From Pseudomonas putida (GTDB taxonomy: Bacteria; Pseudomonadota; Gammaproteobacteria; Pseudomonadales; Pseudomonadaceae): DNA of 64,000 nucleotides. The stretch is taken from positions 1 through 64,000 of the forward strand of contig NZ_MKZO01000028.1 in the NCBI RefSeq assembly GCF_001941965.1, in the 5' to 3' direction. This document shows, one piece after another, positions 1 to 8,471 of the stretch; the first letter of the stretch is position 1, and each line of letters begins with the position of its first letter. The notes below the pieces were generated by a model. That model saw only the letters and a program-made list of their open reading frames with translations, was not told the DNA's origin and searched no databases. The position numbers were made by a program, and so were the translations under genes.

Positions 1-2073
1 CCTCAAGCCCCCGCCGAACACCTTGGCCCCCTGCTGAACAGCAGCATTCCCACTCCGCGCACTAAACGCCACCGCCGCCGCGCCGATCTCGACCCCAGCA
101 GCCGTCACCGCCAGTATCGCGGCTATCAACTCGGCATATTGCCTGCTGCCTTTGTCCTCGACCGCCAGCTTGTTGAGCAGATTCCAGACATCCAGCACCG
201 CCAGGACCCCGCCAAGCCGCATCTCTACCATCGGCCCCCGGCTCCCCCCCTGAAGCGCCTCTTCGAAGCTGCGCTGCGCAGCCCGATCGATGCGCGCTGC
301 CGCGCCGCGACTGAGGGGTTTCCCGCCACGCATTTCGAGCTGGATGCTCTGTGCGTAGCTCCCCAGTTGCGCCTGCAGCACCGCTGCCGCAACCTTGTTG
401 GCGGCCTTGTCCAGAAGGGTCGCGGGCTTGTTCTGGAGCAGGGAGTTGCCAAGGGTATTGATCAACATGGCCCCGCCCGCCAGGTAGCTGGACGGTGGTC
501 CGCCCGTGCCCTCGGCCAGCGCGTCCATGAAGGCATGCGCACGGTCGTAGAGGAAGGCCAGCTTCTTCAGCCGGTCCTGCAGGGCACCAGGGTCGATGTC
601 CTCCAGCGTGCTGCGGGCCTCGTACAACGCAGCCACTTCTTCTTCGGCATCCTGCTGATTCTGTGCCAGTGACCGCCAATACAGGTTTTCCCGCGAGACC
701 TCCGCTTCACGCCAGCGCTCCAGCAACGCCTGGCCAGCTTCGGTGGCATTCATTCCGGCGATGGCCTTGCCCATCTGGTCTTCGAACAACAGTGCCTGTT
801 CCGTGTCGTCACGGTCGAACAATTTGAGCGCATCGAGCAGTTGTTCGCTCTGCAGCCAGAGCAGGTGATCCGCCGTGCGCGCATCGCGAGCCGCATCGGC
901 CTTGGCAGCCTCCGCTTGATAGCGCTTGAGGAAGTCCTGGCGCCGTTGCTCGTCGATATAGGGTTCGTACTTGTTCCAACTGCCGGCGCGTGCAGCTTCG
1001 ACCGCGGCTTCCTGCACCTGCCGTTGGTGCGTCGGATTGCGGAAACTCTGGTAGTTGCCGGAGGACTGCACCACTGCATACCTGTTGCCTGCCTGGTATT
1101 CCGGGTCGGTGTAGCGCACTCCGAGATTTTTCTGATGATCGCGATAGCTGGCCTCGGCCTCGTCTTCCACCAGCTTCCTGATGTTGTCGATGGCGAAGGC
1201 GATGGTGAACTTGCGCTGGTTGTCGACTTTTTCTTCATCCTCTTCGGCCATGAAGGCGTCGAACGAGTCGCTGCTCGCGTTACGCCAGGCATTGAGCTCC
1301 TGCACCATGCCGAGGGTATCGTCCAGGACGATGGCGATTCCGCCTGGGATGTTGCGTCCGGCAGCAGGCCGCATTTCTGCGGACACGGCCTGCCGGGGCG
1401 GCGGGAAAGGCTGGAAGGCTTGGGTCTTGAGGTGCTCCTTGAGCGCGGGCTTGCTGTCCGCCGCGAAGTCCGCGATCAGGTCGAGGGCATCGGGGGTGAG
1501 TACGTTGGGCATGACGGGTGGCTCTGCCGAGAGCAGTCCGGCGATATCCACCGAGGTCATGGTGTCGCGGTACTTGCCAAGCTGGCGGAACCTGTCACGC
1601 ACTGTCTGGGTGAGGGGCGCGGGACTGTAGAGAAAGCGCAGGTCATCGATGTCGTCCATGTCGTGTAGCCGCAGCATCCAGGTCAGGCCCTTCACTCCGC
1701 CCGGACCAAAGGCCGGAGCCGATGGGGCCCAGGGTTGGTCGGCCTCGATGAAGTCGAGTGTGCCGATATCCGAGACGCGGTACTGGCTATGCCAGGCGTA
1801 GGCTGCCTCCTTGCGCTTGATGAGGACATAGAGGAAACCCTCACGAAGGGGGCGCAAGGCATAGCCGGACTCGCTGAGCCGACCGACCTTTGTGGGGCGG
1901 CTCAGGTGTGGTGGCAGGAAGGGCAGTTGTCCCCTCTGGTTCGCGTTGCCGCCCACTGCGCTATGGCGCAGCGGGAGAAAAGAGAGGGTGCGGGTGCAGG
2001 TCGTGGCCGAGCCTGGTCCCTGGCTTTGCAGCCACGTACGCATCTGCTCGCAGAGTTCGAAGGTTTTTTCCAT
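1..2073 (-). CDS. T6SS effector, VasX/BTH_I2691-type toxin (partial, C-terminus outside window)
   Basis: Cargo toxin probably delivered by the VgrG encoded two genes upstream. 691 residues are visible from an ATG at 2073; the frame is open to the window edge, so the C-terminus and any immunity gene are missing. The N-terminus has the family pattern: a hydrophobic FLPLR segment (about 33-36), then YALRPLREGFLYVL (about 71-84) followed by an aromatic AYAWHSQYRV stretch. A long charged, helical middle follows, and the last visible residues (AAILAVTAAGVEIGAAAVAF) are hydrophobic, as expected at the start of the membrane-active region of this family. The start lies 1 nt after the DUF4123 stop, so the three genes form one operon. 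Family recognition is good; the toxic activity is inferred. Confidence 0.8.
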   Translation of the reverse strand, partial: MEKTFELCEQMRTWLQSQGPGSATTCTRTLSFLPLRHSAVGGNANQRGQLPFLPPHLSRPTKVGRLSESGYALRPLREGFLYVLIKRKEAAYAWHSQYRVSDIGTLDFIEADQPWAPSAPAFGPGGVKGLTWMLRLHDMDDIDDLRFLYSPAPLTQTVRDRFRQLGKYRDTMTSVDIAGLLSAEPPVMPNVLTPDALDLIADFAADSKPALKEHLKTQAFQPFPPPRQAVSAEMRPAAGRNIPGGIAIVLDDTLGMVQELNAWRNASSDSFDAFMAEEDEEKVDNQRKFTIAFAIDNIRKLVEDEAEASYRDHQKNLGVRYTDPEYQAGNRYAVVQSSGNYQSFRNPTHQRQVQEAAVEAARAGSWNKYEPYIDEQRRQDFLKRYQAEAAKADAARDARTADHLLWLQSEQLLDALKLFDRDDTEQALLFEDQMGKAIAGMNATEAGQALLERWREAEVSRENLYWRSLAQNQQDAEEEVAALYEARSTLEDIDPGALQDRLKKLAFLYDRAHAFMDALAEGTGGPPSSYLAGGAMLINTLGNSLLQNKPATLLDKAANKVAAAVLQAQLGSYAQSIQLEMRGGKPLSRGAAARIDRAAQRSFEEALQGGSRGPMVEMRLGGVLAVLDVWNLLNKLAVEDKGSRQYAELIAAILAVTAAGVEIGAAAVAFSARSGNAAVQQGAKVFGGGLR

Positions 2074-2074
2074 G

Positions 2075-2983
2075 TCAGACATTTTGGGGACTCGTCAGCA
2101 TTTTCTGGGTGATGTGCCGTTTCAGCGTCTGGGCGAGGGGCTGCTTGCTTTCAAGGGCGTCTTTCAGGGCGTCTATCAATGGAAGGCCGCCGCGCAAGGC
2201 CCGGTCATGCAGGGCCAGGAGGAGGGCGTAGTCGCTCTGGTCCGCTTGCTGCCTCAAACCCACCCGGCGCGCTTCGGCCAGCAGCCTGCGGACTTGTGCC
2301 AGACGCTTGCCGCGGCAGATCCCGCTGGCCGGGGTTACCTGCAGCTTGTCGATCAGGTCGACCAACTGGTAGCTGAGGCTGTCACCCGTCAGGTCATCCC
2401 AACAGAGCTGGTCAAGGTGGATCGGCGGAACGCCGCAGTAGTCCGCCCGGTCCTTGCCCGCATAGCGTCGCCAGACTTTTTCTCCATCACCGACGTCAGA
2501 CTCGGGCTCCCTGAGCCACCATGAGTGGATGGGGGCAAGCAGGTGCGCTATGCCGGGCAGGTCCTGGCGGGAATACAGCACGGGAAAGGCTTTCTCGCTG
2601 TAGAAGCGCAGCAGGTGGGTGCGTCCGTCCGGGCCTCGGGCAATGGCGGCCTCACCGAGATGGAAAGCGAGCCTGGAGGGTTCCAGGGCGCTTATCAGCC
2701 AACTGGTCGGTGCATCGCCTGCCACTTGGCTCAGGTCATGATGGAAGTCGGACTGGCGTTGCAGGCTGGTGTGCTCCCCGGAGCAGAACAACCAGGGGCC
2801 GATGTCCCGAAGATTGGCAAAGTCTTGCTGATGCAGGATCGGATAGCCGGCGTTGCCGAACGTATCGAAAACCTGCTGCCGCTCGGAAGGCGACAGGCGA
2901 GCCATTTCCACGATGGCTGTCAGGCGATGGTCTGGTAGCGGCCGGAGTTGCTCCACCAGTCCACGTGCGAAGGTTGTCGTCAT
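2075..2983 (-). CDS. DUF4123 T6SS adaptor/chaperone
   Basis: 302-residue protein of the DUF4123 class, known elsewhere to load a cognate effector onto its VgrG. The start is the ATG at 2983 (MTTTFARGL), which overlaps the vgrG stop as ATGA; a longer upstream reading inside vgrG is not needed. The N-terminal half carries the typical features (GNAGYPILHQQDF, then GPWLF about 65 residues in); the C-terminal half is helical and charged and probably contacts the cargo. It sits between vgrG and the VasX-like toxin with essentially no spacing, which supports a dedicated VgrG-adaptor-effector unit. No signal peptide or membrane segment is seen, so it should be cytosolic. Confidence 0.85.
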   Translation of the reverse strand: MTTTFARGLVEQLRPLPDHRLTAIVEMARLSPSERQQVFDTFGNAGYPILHQQDFANLRDIGPWLFCSGEHTSLQRQSDFHHDLSQVAGDAPTSWLISALEPSRLAFHLGEAAIARGPDGRTHLLRFYSEKAFPVLYSRQDLPGIAHLLAPIHSWWLREPESDVGDGEKVWRRYAGKDRADYCGVPPIHLDQLCWDDLTGDSLSYQLVDLIDKLQVTPASGICRGKRLAQVRRLLAEARRVGLRQQADQSDYALLLALHDRALRGGLPLIDALKDALESKQPLAQTLKRHITQKMLTSPQNV

Positions 2984-5103
2984 GCGGCAGGTGCTCCTTC
3001 CATCGGGATCAGGTTGCTCCCCTCGGCGATAGCTTTGAGCAGACATCCCACGCACACCGGTTCGCTCACGTCCGCAACGCCGGACATGACGATACTGTTG
3101 CTGTTTCCTCGTGGGTAGGCCCTCAGTGGCCCTTGCTGCTGGAGCGTGATGCCATCCAGAGTGATGCCCGCAGCGTCGATACGCAGTGAGCCCCCTGGCC
3201 CCTTGATGTCCAGCACGTCGGCGCAATGGATTTCGAAGACCTTGGTGTGCTGGACGATGCGCTGCCCTGCTTGCAGGCTGACGGCCCCTTGTACCCGTTG
3301 CTGCAGATGTCCGCCGATCTCCACCCGGTGATTGGCAGCCATGGTGTCCCGGCGGTTTCCGCCGACCTCTTCGGTACGGTCCCGGGTCGTGGTGATGGTG
3401 TGGTGACGCCCGATGATCAACTCGTCTTTCTGACCGATCTCATGCCGCCGATTACGTCCAATCAGTACGTGCTCGTCATTGCCCACGGTGTCCTTGCGGT
3501 CGTGGCCGACGGTCAGGGTTTCGTCGTTGTCCACCTGCTCGCTTCTGTCATGCCCGACGAAGGTGGTCTCGTCGTTCCTGACGATGTTGTTGCGGTCCCG
3601 CTGGGCATGGATGAACACCTCTTCAAGCCCTGCCTCGTCCTCGAAGCACAGCTCGTTGAATCCGTTCCCTTTGTGGGTCTCGCTCTTTATCGTCATTTTC
3701 GTCTTGTGCCTGGGCAGCTCGTAGGGCGGCCGCTGCAGCGCGTTGTAGGCGCGGCCCGTCACGATCGGCTGGTCCGCGTCGCCATCGACGTAGGAGACGA
3801 ACACTTGCTGACCAATACGCGGGATCGCCATATGCCCCCACAGCGCCCCGGCGATGTCCTGCGAAACGCGGATCCAGCAGGAGCTGTGCTCGTTGTCGTT
3901 GTCTTCACGGTCCCAAGGGAACTGCACCTTCACCCGGCCATACTCGTCGCAGTAGATTTCCTCGCCTGGCGGACCCACGACACGGGCCGCTTGCGGGCCG
4001 TCGATACAGGGTTTGGGCAGCGGCTCGGGGCGCCATTCGGTGTCGTCGGGTACCAGGGTGGCGATGTTGTTGTAGTGGGTGCCTGTTTCGGCGCCGGCGC
4101 TGTCCTCGCCCTGGCTGACGTGCTGTTTGCCGCGATGCTCCAGGTGGATCGGGCGCCAACCGCGGTTCAGGTCCTCGCGCGGGTGGCCGATGAGGTCGAA
4201 GTAGATACCCGGCACCAGCCGCGCATCGTCGCCCTCGGCGATGACCTGGCAGGCATCGCCACGCAGCCCGCGCAGGCGGTCGCGAGTGAAGGCCTTGCCC
4301 GCATCATCCTCCTTGTAGCGTCCGGGGTAGTCGTAGCGTTCGTAGCTTCGAGCCTGGTGCTTGAGGTCCGAGGCCTCGATCCGGGTCTGATGGTTGTACT
4401 GCGGGTGCTTGAAGCTGTAGTCCCGTTGCACCTGGCGGGCGCTGCGCACGTTCTCGACGTAGGTGAAGCGGTGCAGCGCCGGGCCCGGGCGGTCGCCTCC
4501 GGGAGTCGGGTTGTACTCCACCGGATTGCCCTGCTGCTTGCCGAAGATAAACAGGCGGTCGCAGTGGACCAGTCGGTGGCCCTCGGTGCTGTGCAGGAAG
4601 CCGTAGAAGAAACCCTCTTCGCGGGCGAGGCGTTCCACAAAGTCGTAGTCGGTGTCCCCCGCCTGGACACAATATTCCCGGGTGGCATGGGGATGGGTGA
4701 CTCGTTGCTCGTAGTCGAGTGTGAGGGCGTGCTTCTCAAGCATCGTTGTGACGACGTCGGTGACGCTGAGGGTCTGGAAGATGCGCCAGTCGGAGCACAG
4801 CTTCAGGCGGGCCAGGCGCGGCTCGACGATGGCTCGGTAGCGTGTGCGGCGAAAGCCGGTTTCGCCTTGCTGGAAGGTACTGATCGAGCCGTGCACGTAG
4901 CGCACAGGCTTCTCGCCTTGCCAGATGGTGAACAAGGCGGGGCGGTCGAGGACTTCTCCGAAGTCGACGGCGGGGTTGGTGCTGCTCAGCTGGACGTCGA
5001 GACGGAAGGTTTCACTGAGGCCTTCGACGAGATGGAATTCGACGACTTCGAATGTGTCGGAACCGGCGGTGAAGGTGAAGCGCAGATCGGATTGGGCAGA
5101 CAT
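2980..5103 (-). CDS. vgrG: VgrG, type VI secretion tip protein
   Basis: 707-residue spike protein that trimerises at the tip of the T6SS tube and carries effectors. The N-terminal two thirds is the gp27-like domain (starts MSAQSDLRFTF). A gp5-like OB fold follows at about 380-470 (EYGRVKVQFPWDRE, then DGDADQPIVTGRAYN), then the beta-helix needle with repeating NDETLTVGHDR-type units at about 500-600. The C-terminus ends with a Cys pair (CVGCLLKA) and a short acidic tail. I chose ATG 5103 because the family motif starts there; the reading frame is open further upstream but lacks family features. Length is normal. First gene of the vgrG-DUF4123-toxin operon; no hcp or structural T6SS genes are in the window, so this is an orphan cargo module. 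Confidence 0.93.
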   Translation of the reverse strand: MSAQSDLRFTFTAGSDTFEVVEFHLVEGLSETFRLDVQLSSTNPAVDFGEVLDRPALFTIWQGEKPVRYVHGSISTFQQGETGFRRTRYRAIVEPRLARLKLCSDWRIFQTLSVTDVVTTMLEKHALTLDYEQRVTHPHATREYCVQAGDTDYDFVERLAREEGFFYGFLHSTEGHRLVHCDRLFIFGKQQGNPVEYNPTPGGDRPGPALHRFTYVENVRSARQVQRDYSFKHPQYNHQTRIEASDLKHQARSYERYDYPGRYKEDDAGKAFTRDRLRGLRGDACQVIAEGDDARLVPGIYFDLIGHPREDLNRGWRPIHLEHRGKQHVSQGEDSAGAETGTHYNNIATLVPDDTEWRPEPLPKPCIDGPQAARVVGPPGEEIYCDEYGRVKVQFPWDREDNDNEHSSCWIRVSQDIAGALWGHMAIPRIGQQVFVSYVDGDADQPIVTGRAYNALQRPPYELPRHKTKMTIKSETHKGNGFNELCFEDEAGLEEVFIHAQRDRNNIVRNDETTFVGHDRSEQVDNDETLTVGHDRKDTVGNDEHVLIGRNRRHEIGQKDELIIGRHHTITTTRDRTEEVGGNRRDTMAANHRVEIGGHLQQRVQGAVSLQAGQRIVQHTKVFEIHCADVLDIKGPGGSLRIDAAGITLDGITLQQQGPLRAYPRGNSNSIVMSGVADVSEPVCVGCLLKAIAEGSNLIPMEGAPAA

Positions 5104-5322
5104 GCGGGATCGCCATGGAAAGAATTCCCGAGCGATCCTGCATGCCATCCAGAGGTCGATATATAGGAAAAATCCGAAGAGAACGAGTGAAATGTCTGGG
5201 CTTAGTGGCACTAAAGAGCAGCAGCCCAAGCGCAAGCGTGTCAGGAAGATTGCGTACTCAGGTTTGGCGGCCGCTTCGCCCCCGTTCGCTCGTGAATTCG
5301 TTCCCACACCGACCGCATCGGA

Positions 5323-6489
5323 TCAGGCGACTTCAGTCCAGCGCCCCTCAGCCCGATCCGATCGAACACAAGCATCGATAAAGCTCATCCCCTTCAACCC
5401 ATCCTCCGCCGTCGGGCACAGCATCCCCTGGGCACTCGGCGCCCGTTGCTCACGCCTTGCACGAATCCGCTCCGCCGCCTCGCTGTAGATATTGGCGAAC
5501 GCCTCCAGCAAACCTTCCGGCTGCCCCGCCTTGATCCGCGTCGACAACCGCGCCGACTCGCTCAGCCAGGCCTCGCCACGGCGCAGGATCTGGTGCGGCT
5601 GGTCCTGATAACGAACCTCCAGACGCTCCGGATCCTCCTGGTGCCAATACAGCGAGCCCTTCGACCCGAACACCCGCAACTGCAGGCCATGCCGGTGCCC
5701 GGCCGCGACGAAGCTGGCCCAGAGCATGCCCCGCGCGCCGCTGTCCAGGCGCAGCTTGACGTGGGCGTTGTCGTCGCTGGCGCGGCCCGGCACCAGGGTG
5801 CTGAGCTCGGCCGAGACTTCGCTGACTTCCTGGCCAGTGACGAAGCGCAGCAACTGGTGAGCATGCACGCCGACATCCGCCAGCACCGACGACTGCCCGG
5901 ACTGCGCTGGGTCGGTGCGCCACATCAGCGCCTTGGCGCCTTGCTGTTCCAGCGGGTGGGTGCCGAAGCCGGTGGCGTGCTCGACCTGGACCAGGCGCAC
6001 GTCGCCGATGACACCCTTGGCAATCAGTTCGCGGGCTTCGCGAATCAGCGGATAGCCGCTGTAGTTGTGGGTCAGCAGGTGCAGGGCAGGGCCGCGACGG
6101 ACCCGCTCCAGCAGCACGTTGGCTTCCTCGATATTGACCGCCAGCGGCTTGTCGCTGATGACGTCGATACCCTGTTCGAGAAACGCCAGGCTGGCCGGCA
6201 CGTGCACGGCGTTCGGCGCCATGATCGCGGTGGCGTGGATGCCGTCCTCACGGGCGGCCTCGGCCTTGGCCATGGTCGGGTAGTCCGGGTAGACCCGGTC
6301 CGGGGCCACGCCGTAGGCCTCGGCCGCCGCGCGGTTGCGCGCCGGATCACGGGCGAACACGCCGGCCACCAGTTCGAAATGACCGTCCAGGTGCGCGGCA
6401 TAGCGGTGGGTGGAGCCGATGGACGACTCCAGGCCGCCGCCGACGAAGCCCAGGCGCAGGCGTTGGCCAGGATTGGAGAGGGTTTTCAC
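5323..6489 (-). CDS. Gfo/Idh/MocA family NAD(P)-dependent oxidoreductase
   Basis: 388 residues, normal length for the family. The N-terminal Rossmann fold has its nucleotide-binding loop GFVGGG at residues 14-19 and the equivalent of the family EKP motif as SDKP at about 112-115; the C-terminal alpha/beta half follows. Start is GTG at 6489, overlapping the aroQ stop as GTGA, so translation is coupled to the dehydroquinase gene. Last gene of the minus-strand cluster with aroQ and an MHS importer, with a second family member at 8472-9524. The substrate is not readable from sequence; a cyclitol, hydroxy-acid or sugar dehydrogenase is likely, and context suggests quinate/shikimate-type compounds. 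Confidence 0.8.
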   Translation of the reverse strand: MKTLSNPGQRLRLGFVGGGLESSIGSTHRYAAHLDGHFELVAGVFARDPARNRAAAEAYGVAPDRVYPDYPTMAKAEAAREDGIHATAIMAPNAVHVPASLAFLEQGIDVISDKPLAVNIEEANVLLERVRRGPALHLLTHNYSGYPLIREARELIAKGVIGDVRLVQVEHATGFGTHPLEQQGAKALMWRTDPAQSGQSSVLADVGVHAHQLLRFVTGQEVSEVSAELSTLVPGRASDDNAHVKLRLDSGARGMLWASFVAAGHRHGLQLRVFGSKGSLYWHQEDPERLEVRYQDQPHQILRRGEAWLSESARLSTRIKAGQPEGLLEAFANIYSEAAERIRARREQRAPSAQGMLCPTAEDGLKGMSFIDACVRSDRAEGRWTEVA

Positions 6490-6932
6490 GCGTTGCCTCC
6501 TTGCAGTTGCTTGGCGAAATGCTCGATGGCCAGGACATAGCCGTGAGTGCCGAAACCGGCCAGCACCGACTGCGCCACCAGGGACACGTAGGAGTGGTGC
6601 CGGAAGGCTTCACGGCGATGCACGTTGGAGATGTGCACCTCGATCACCGGCACTTCGGCGGCGATCAGCGCGTCATGGATGGCCACCGAGGTGTGGGTCC
6701 AGGCGCCCGGGTTGATGACGATGCCGGCCACGCGGCCGCGGGCCTGGTGGATCCAGTCGATCATCTGGCCTTCGTGGTTGGTCTGCTGGAACTCGATGGC
6801 CAGCTCGTGCCGGCTGCCGGCGGCGCGGCACAGGCTTTCGACATCGGCGAGGGTCTCGCGGCCATACACCTCGGGCTGGCGGAGGCCGAGCATGTTGAGG
6901 TTGGGGCCGTTGAGGACGAGTACGGTTTTCAT
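6486..6932 (-). CDS. aroQ: type II 3-dehydroquinate dehydratase
   Basis: 148 residues. Catalyses interconversion of 3-dehydroquinate and 3-dehydroshikimate, a step shared by aromatic biosynthesis and quinate/shikimate degradation. Family marks are clear: LNGPNLNMLGLRQPEVYG at 7-24 with the catalytic-loop Arg18 and Tyr23, FQQTNHEGQMIDWIH, INPGAWTHTSVAI and VHISNVHRRE with the catalytic His. Start ATG 6932. It lies between an MHS-type importer and a Gfo/Idh/MocA oxidoreductase, overlapping the latter by 4 nt. This suggests a catabolic paralogue (quiB-like) rather than the biosynthetic copy, which in Pseudomonas normally sits next to accB. The enzyme class is certain; the catabolic role is inferred. 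Confidence 0.92.
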   Translation of the reverse strand: MKTVLVLNGPNLNMLGLRQPEVYGRETLADVESLCRAAGSRHELAIEFQQTNHEGQMIDWIHQARGRVAGIVINPGAWTHTSVAIHDALIAAEVPVIEVHISNVHRREAFRHHSYVSLVAQSVLAGFGTHGYVLAIEHFAKQLQGGNA

Positions 6933-6964
6933 GGCTTAAAACACTTCCGGTTCAGGGATGCAGT

Positions 6965-8341
6965 TCAGGAGTGAGTACGCAGGGCCTGGGCCCGTTGCGC
7001 GTCGTAGGTGGTCTTGTCGAGGGCCACGGCATCGGGCTTGCCGAGCTGGTCCAGCGGGGTGCGGTAGGTTTCCGGGGCGCTCCAGGCGGCGATCGCCGAG
7101 ATCGCGGTGACCACGCAGGTGATGGCGCCGATCATCAGCGGCACGTTGTCCGAGCCCGGCGGGGCCACGGCGGTGAACAGGGCCGGGAGCAGGGCGGTGA
7201 TCATGTAGCCGATGTTCTGCGCCACGGCCATGGCCGAGACCCGGTAGTGGGTCTGGAACTGCTCGGGGAAGAAGCTCGGGAAGATCGCGTTGTAGCCCTG
7301 GTAGATCGTGCCCCACATCAGCAGCGAGGCGGCGAAGGCCAGCGGCACGCTGTGGATGCTGATGGCGTACAGGTAGAGGAACGACATCAGCCCGCAACCG
7401 ATGGCCGCACCGATGATCAGCGGGCGCCGGCCGATGCGGTCGGAGAGGTTGCCGACGAAGGGAATCACCAGCACCGCGACGATATTGCCGACCACCGGGA
7501 TCCACAGGTACACGCTCTTGTCGAAGCCGATGCCGTAGGCCGGTTGCACCGCGTAGGCGGCGCCGAAGATGGTGGTCACCACCGGGATCACGTTCATCAG
7601 CGACACGCCGAACACCACCAGCATGCCGTGCCAGCTGTACTTGAAGGCTTCGCGGATCGGCGAGCGGGTGCGGGTGACCTTCTCGACCTTCTGCACGAAG
7701 GCTTCGGGCTCCTTGACCTCGCGGCGGATGATGAAGGCGGCGATCAGCACGGCGGCGCTGAGCAGGAACGGGATGCGCCAGCCCCAGCTGTTGAAGGCTT
7801 CCTCGGGCATGAAGTAGGCCAGCGGCAGGAAGATCGCCGCCGCCAGCACCTGGCCGGCCTGCACGCCTTGCAGTGTGAAGCTGGCGAAGAAACCGCGGCG
7901 GCCCGGTGGTGCGTGTTCGAGGATCATCGAGCTGGCCCCGGCGATCTCGCCGGCCACGGCGAAGCCCTGGATCAGGCGCAGGATCACCAGCAGGGCCGGG
8001 GCCCAGTAGCCGATCTGGCTGAAGGTCGGCAGCAGGCCGACGGCGAAGGTGGCGATGCCCATCAGGAACATGCACAGCAGCAGGACGTTCTTGCGCCCGC
8101 GGGTATCGCCCCAGTGGCCGAGCACGAAGGCCCCGACCGGGCGCGCCAGGTAGCCGACGCCGTAGGTGGCGAGGGAGGCGATGATCGCCAGTTTCGGGTC
8201 GCCGGCGGGGAAGAAGATCTGCGGGAAGATCAACGCGGCGGCCTGGGCGTAGATGAAGAAATCGTAGTACTCGAGGGCGGAGCCGACCCAGCCGCTGGCG
8301 GTGGCCTTGCGGGTTTGCCGGGTATTGTCGTGTGTGGCCAT
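6965..8341 (-). CDS. MFS transporter, metabolite:H+ symporter (MHS) family
   Basis: 458 residues with about 12 membrane segments. The N-terminal GWVGSALEYYDFFIYAQ is the hallmark of the MHS branch, which includes the shikimate carrier ShiA and dicarboxylate/osmolyte importers; the loop GHWGDTRGRKNVL after TM2 and NLSDRIGRRPL after TM8 are the paired MFS motifs. I use ATG 8341 (MATHDNTRQ); an open reading upstream runs into the REP pair and looks non-coding. It is followed after 32 nt by aroQ, so import of a hydroaromatic acid such as shikimate or quinate is plausible but unproven. Confidence 0.85.
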   Translation of the reverse strand: MATHDNTRQTRKATASGWVGSALEYYDFFIYAQAAALIFPQIFFPAGDPKLAIIASLATYGVGYLARPVGAFVLGHWGDTRGRKNVLLLCMFLMGIATFAVGLLPTFSQIGYWAPALLVILRLIQGFAVAGEIAGASSMILEHAPPGRRGFFASFTLQGVQAGQVLAAAIFLPLAYFMPEEAFNSWGWRIPFLLSAAVLIAAFIIRREVKEPEAFVQKVEKVTRTRSPIREAFKYSWHGMLVVFGVSLMNVIPVVTTIFGAAYAVQPAYGIGFDKSVYLWIPVVGNIVAVLVIPFVGNLSDRIGRRPLIIGAAIGCGLMSFLYLYAISIHSVPLAFAASLLMWGTIYQGYNAIFPSFFPEQFQTHYRVSAMAVAQNIGYMITALLPALFTAVAPPGSDNVPLMIGAITCVVTAISAIAAWSAPETYRTPLDQLGKPDAVALDKTTYDAQRAQALRTHS

Positions 8342-8376
8342 GGTGTTCACTCTTGTTGTTTTTATGGTGGTCTTGA

Positions 8377-8462
8377 GGGCCTCATCGCTGGCAAGCCAGC
8401 TCCCACAGGGTCCAGCGGTGCATGCGATACCTGTGGGAGCTGGCTTGCCAGCGATAGGGCCC
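8377..8462. repeat. REP palindrome pair (class A, copy 1)
   Basis: Two inverted copies of the same element: GCCTCATCGCTGGCAAGCCA continuing into GCTCCCACAGG, then its reverse complement after a spacer of about 20 nt. Sits between the stop of the 8472-9524 oxidoreductase and the start of the MHS importer. Such pairs (REPIN/BIME) form strong hairpins in RNA. Confidence 0.95.
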
Positions 8463-8471
8463 GAAAGGTCT

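Noticed and set aside
3226..5166. Long plus-strand open reading opposite vgrG (about 646 codons)
   Set aside because: It mirrors a clear VgrG on the other strand; high-GC codon usage leaves the reverse frame open. It has no recognisable domain.
5104..5322. A gene upstream of vgrG, such as hcp or an N-terminal vgrG extension
   Set aside because: The in-frame extension reads as random, hydrophobic sequence and the 219-bp gap shows no Hcp-like protein; it is likely the promoter region.
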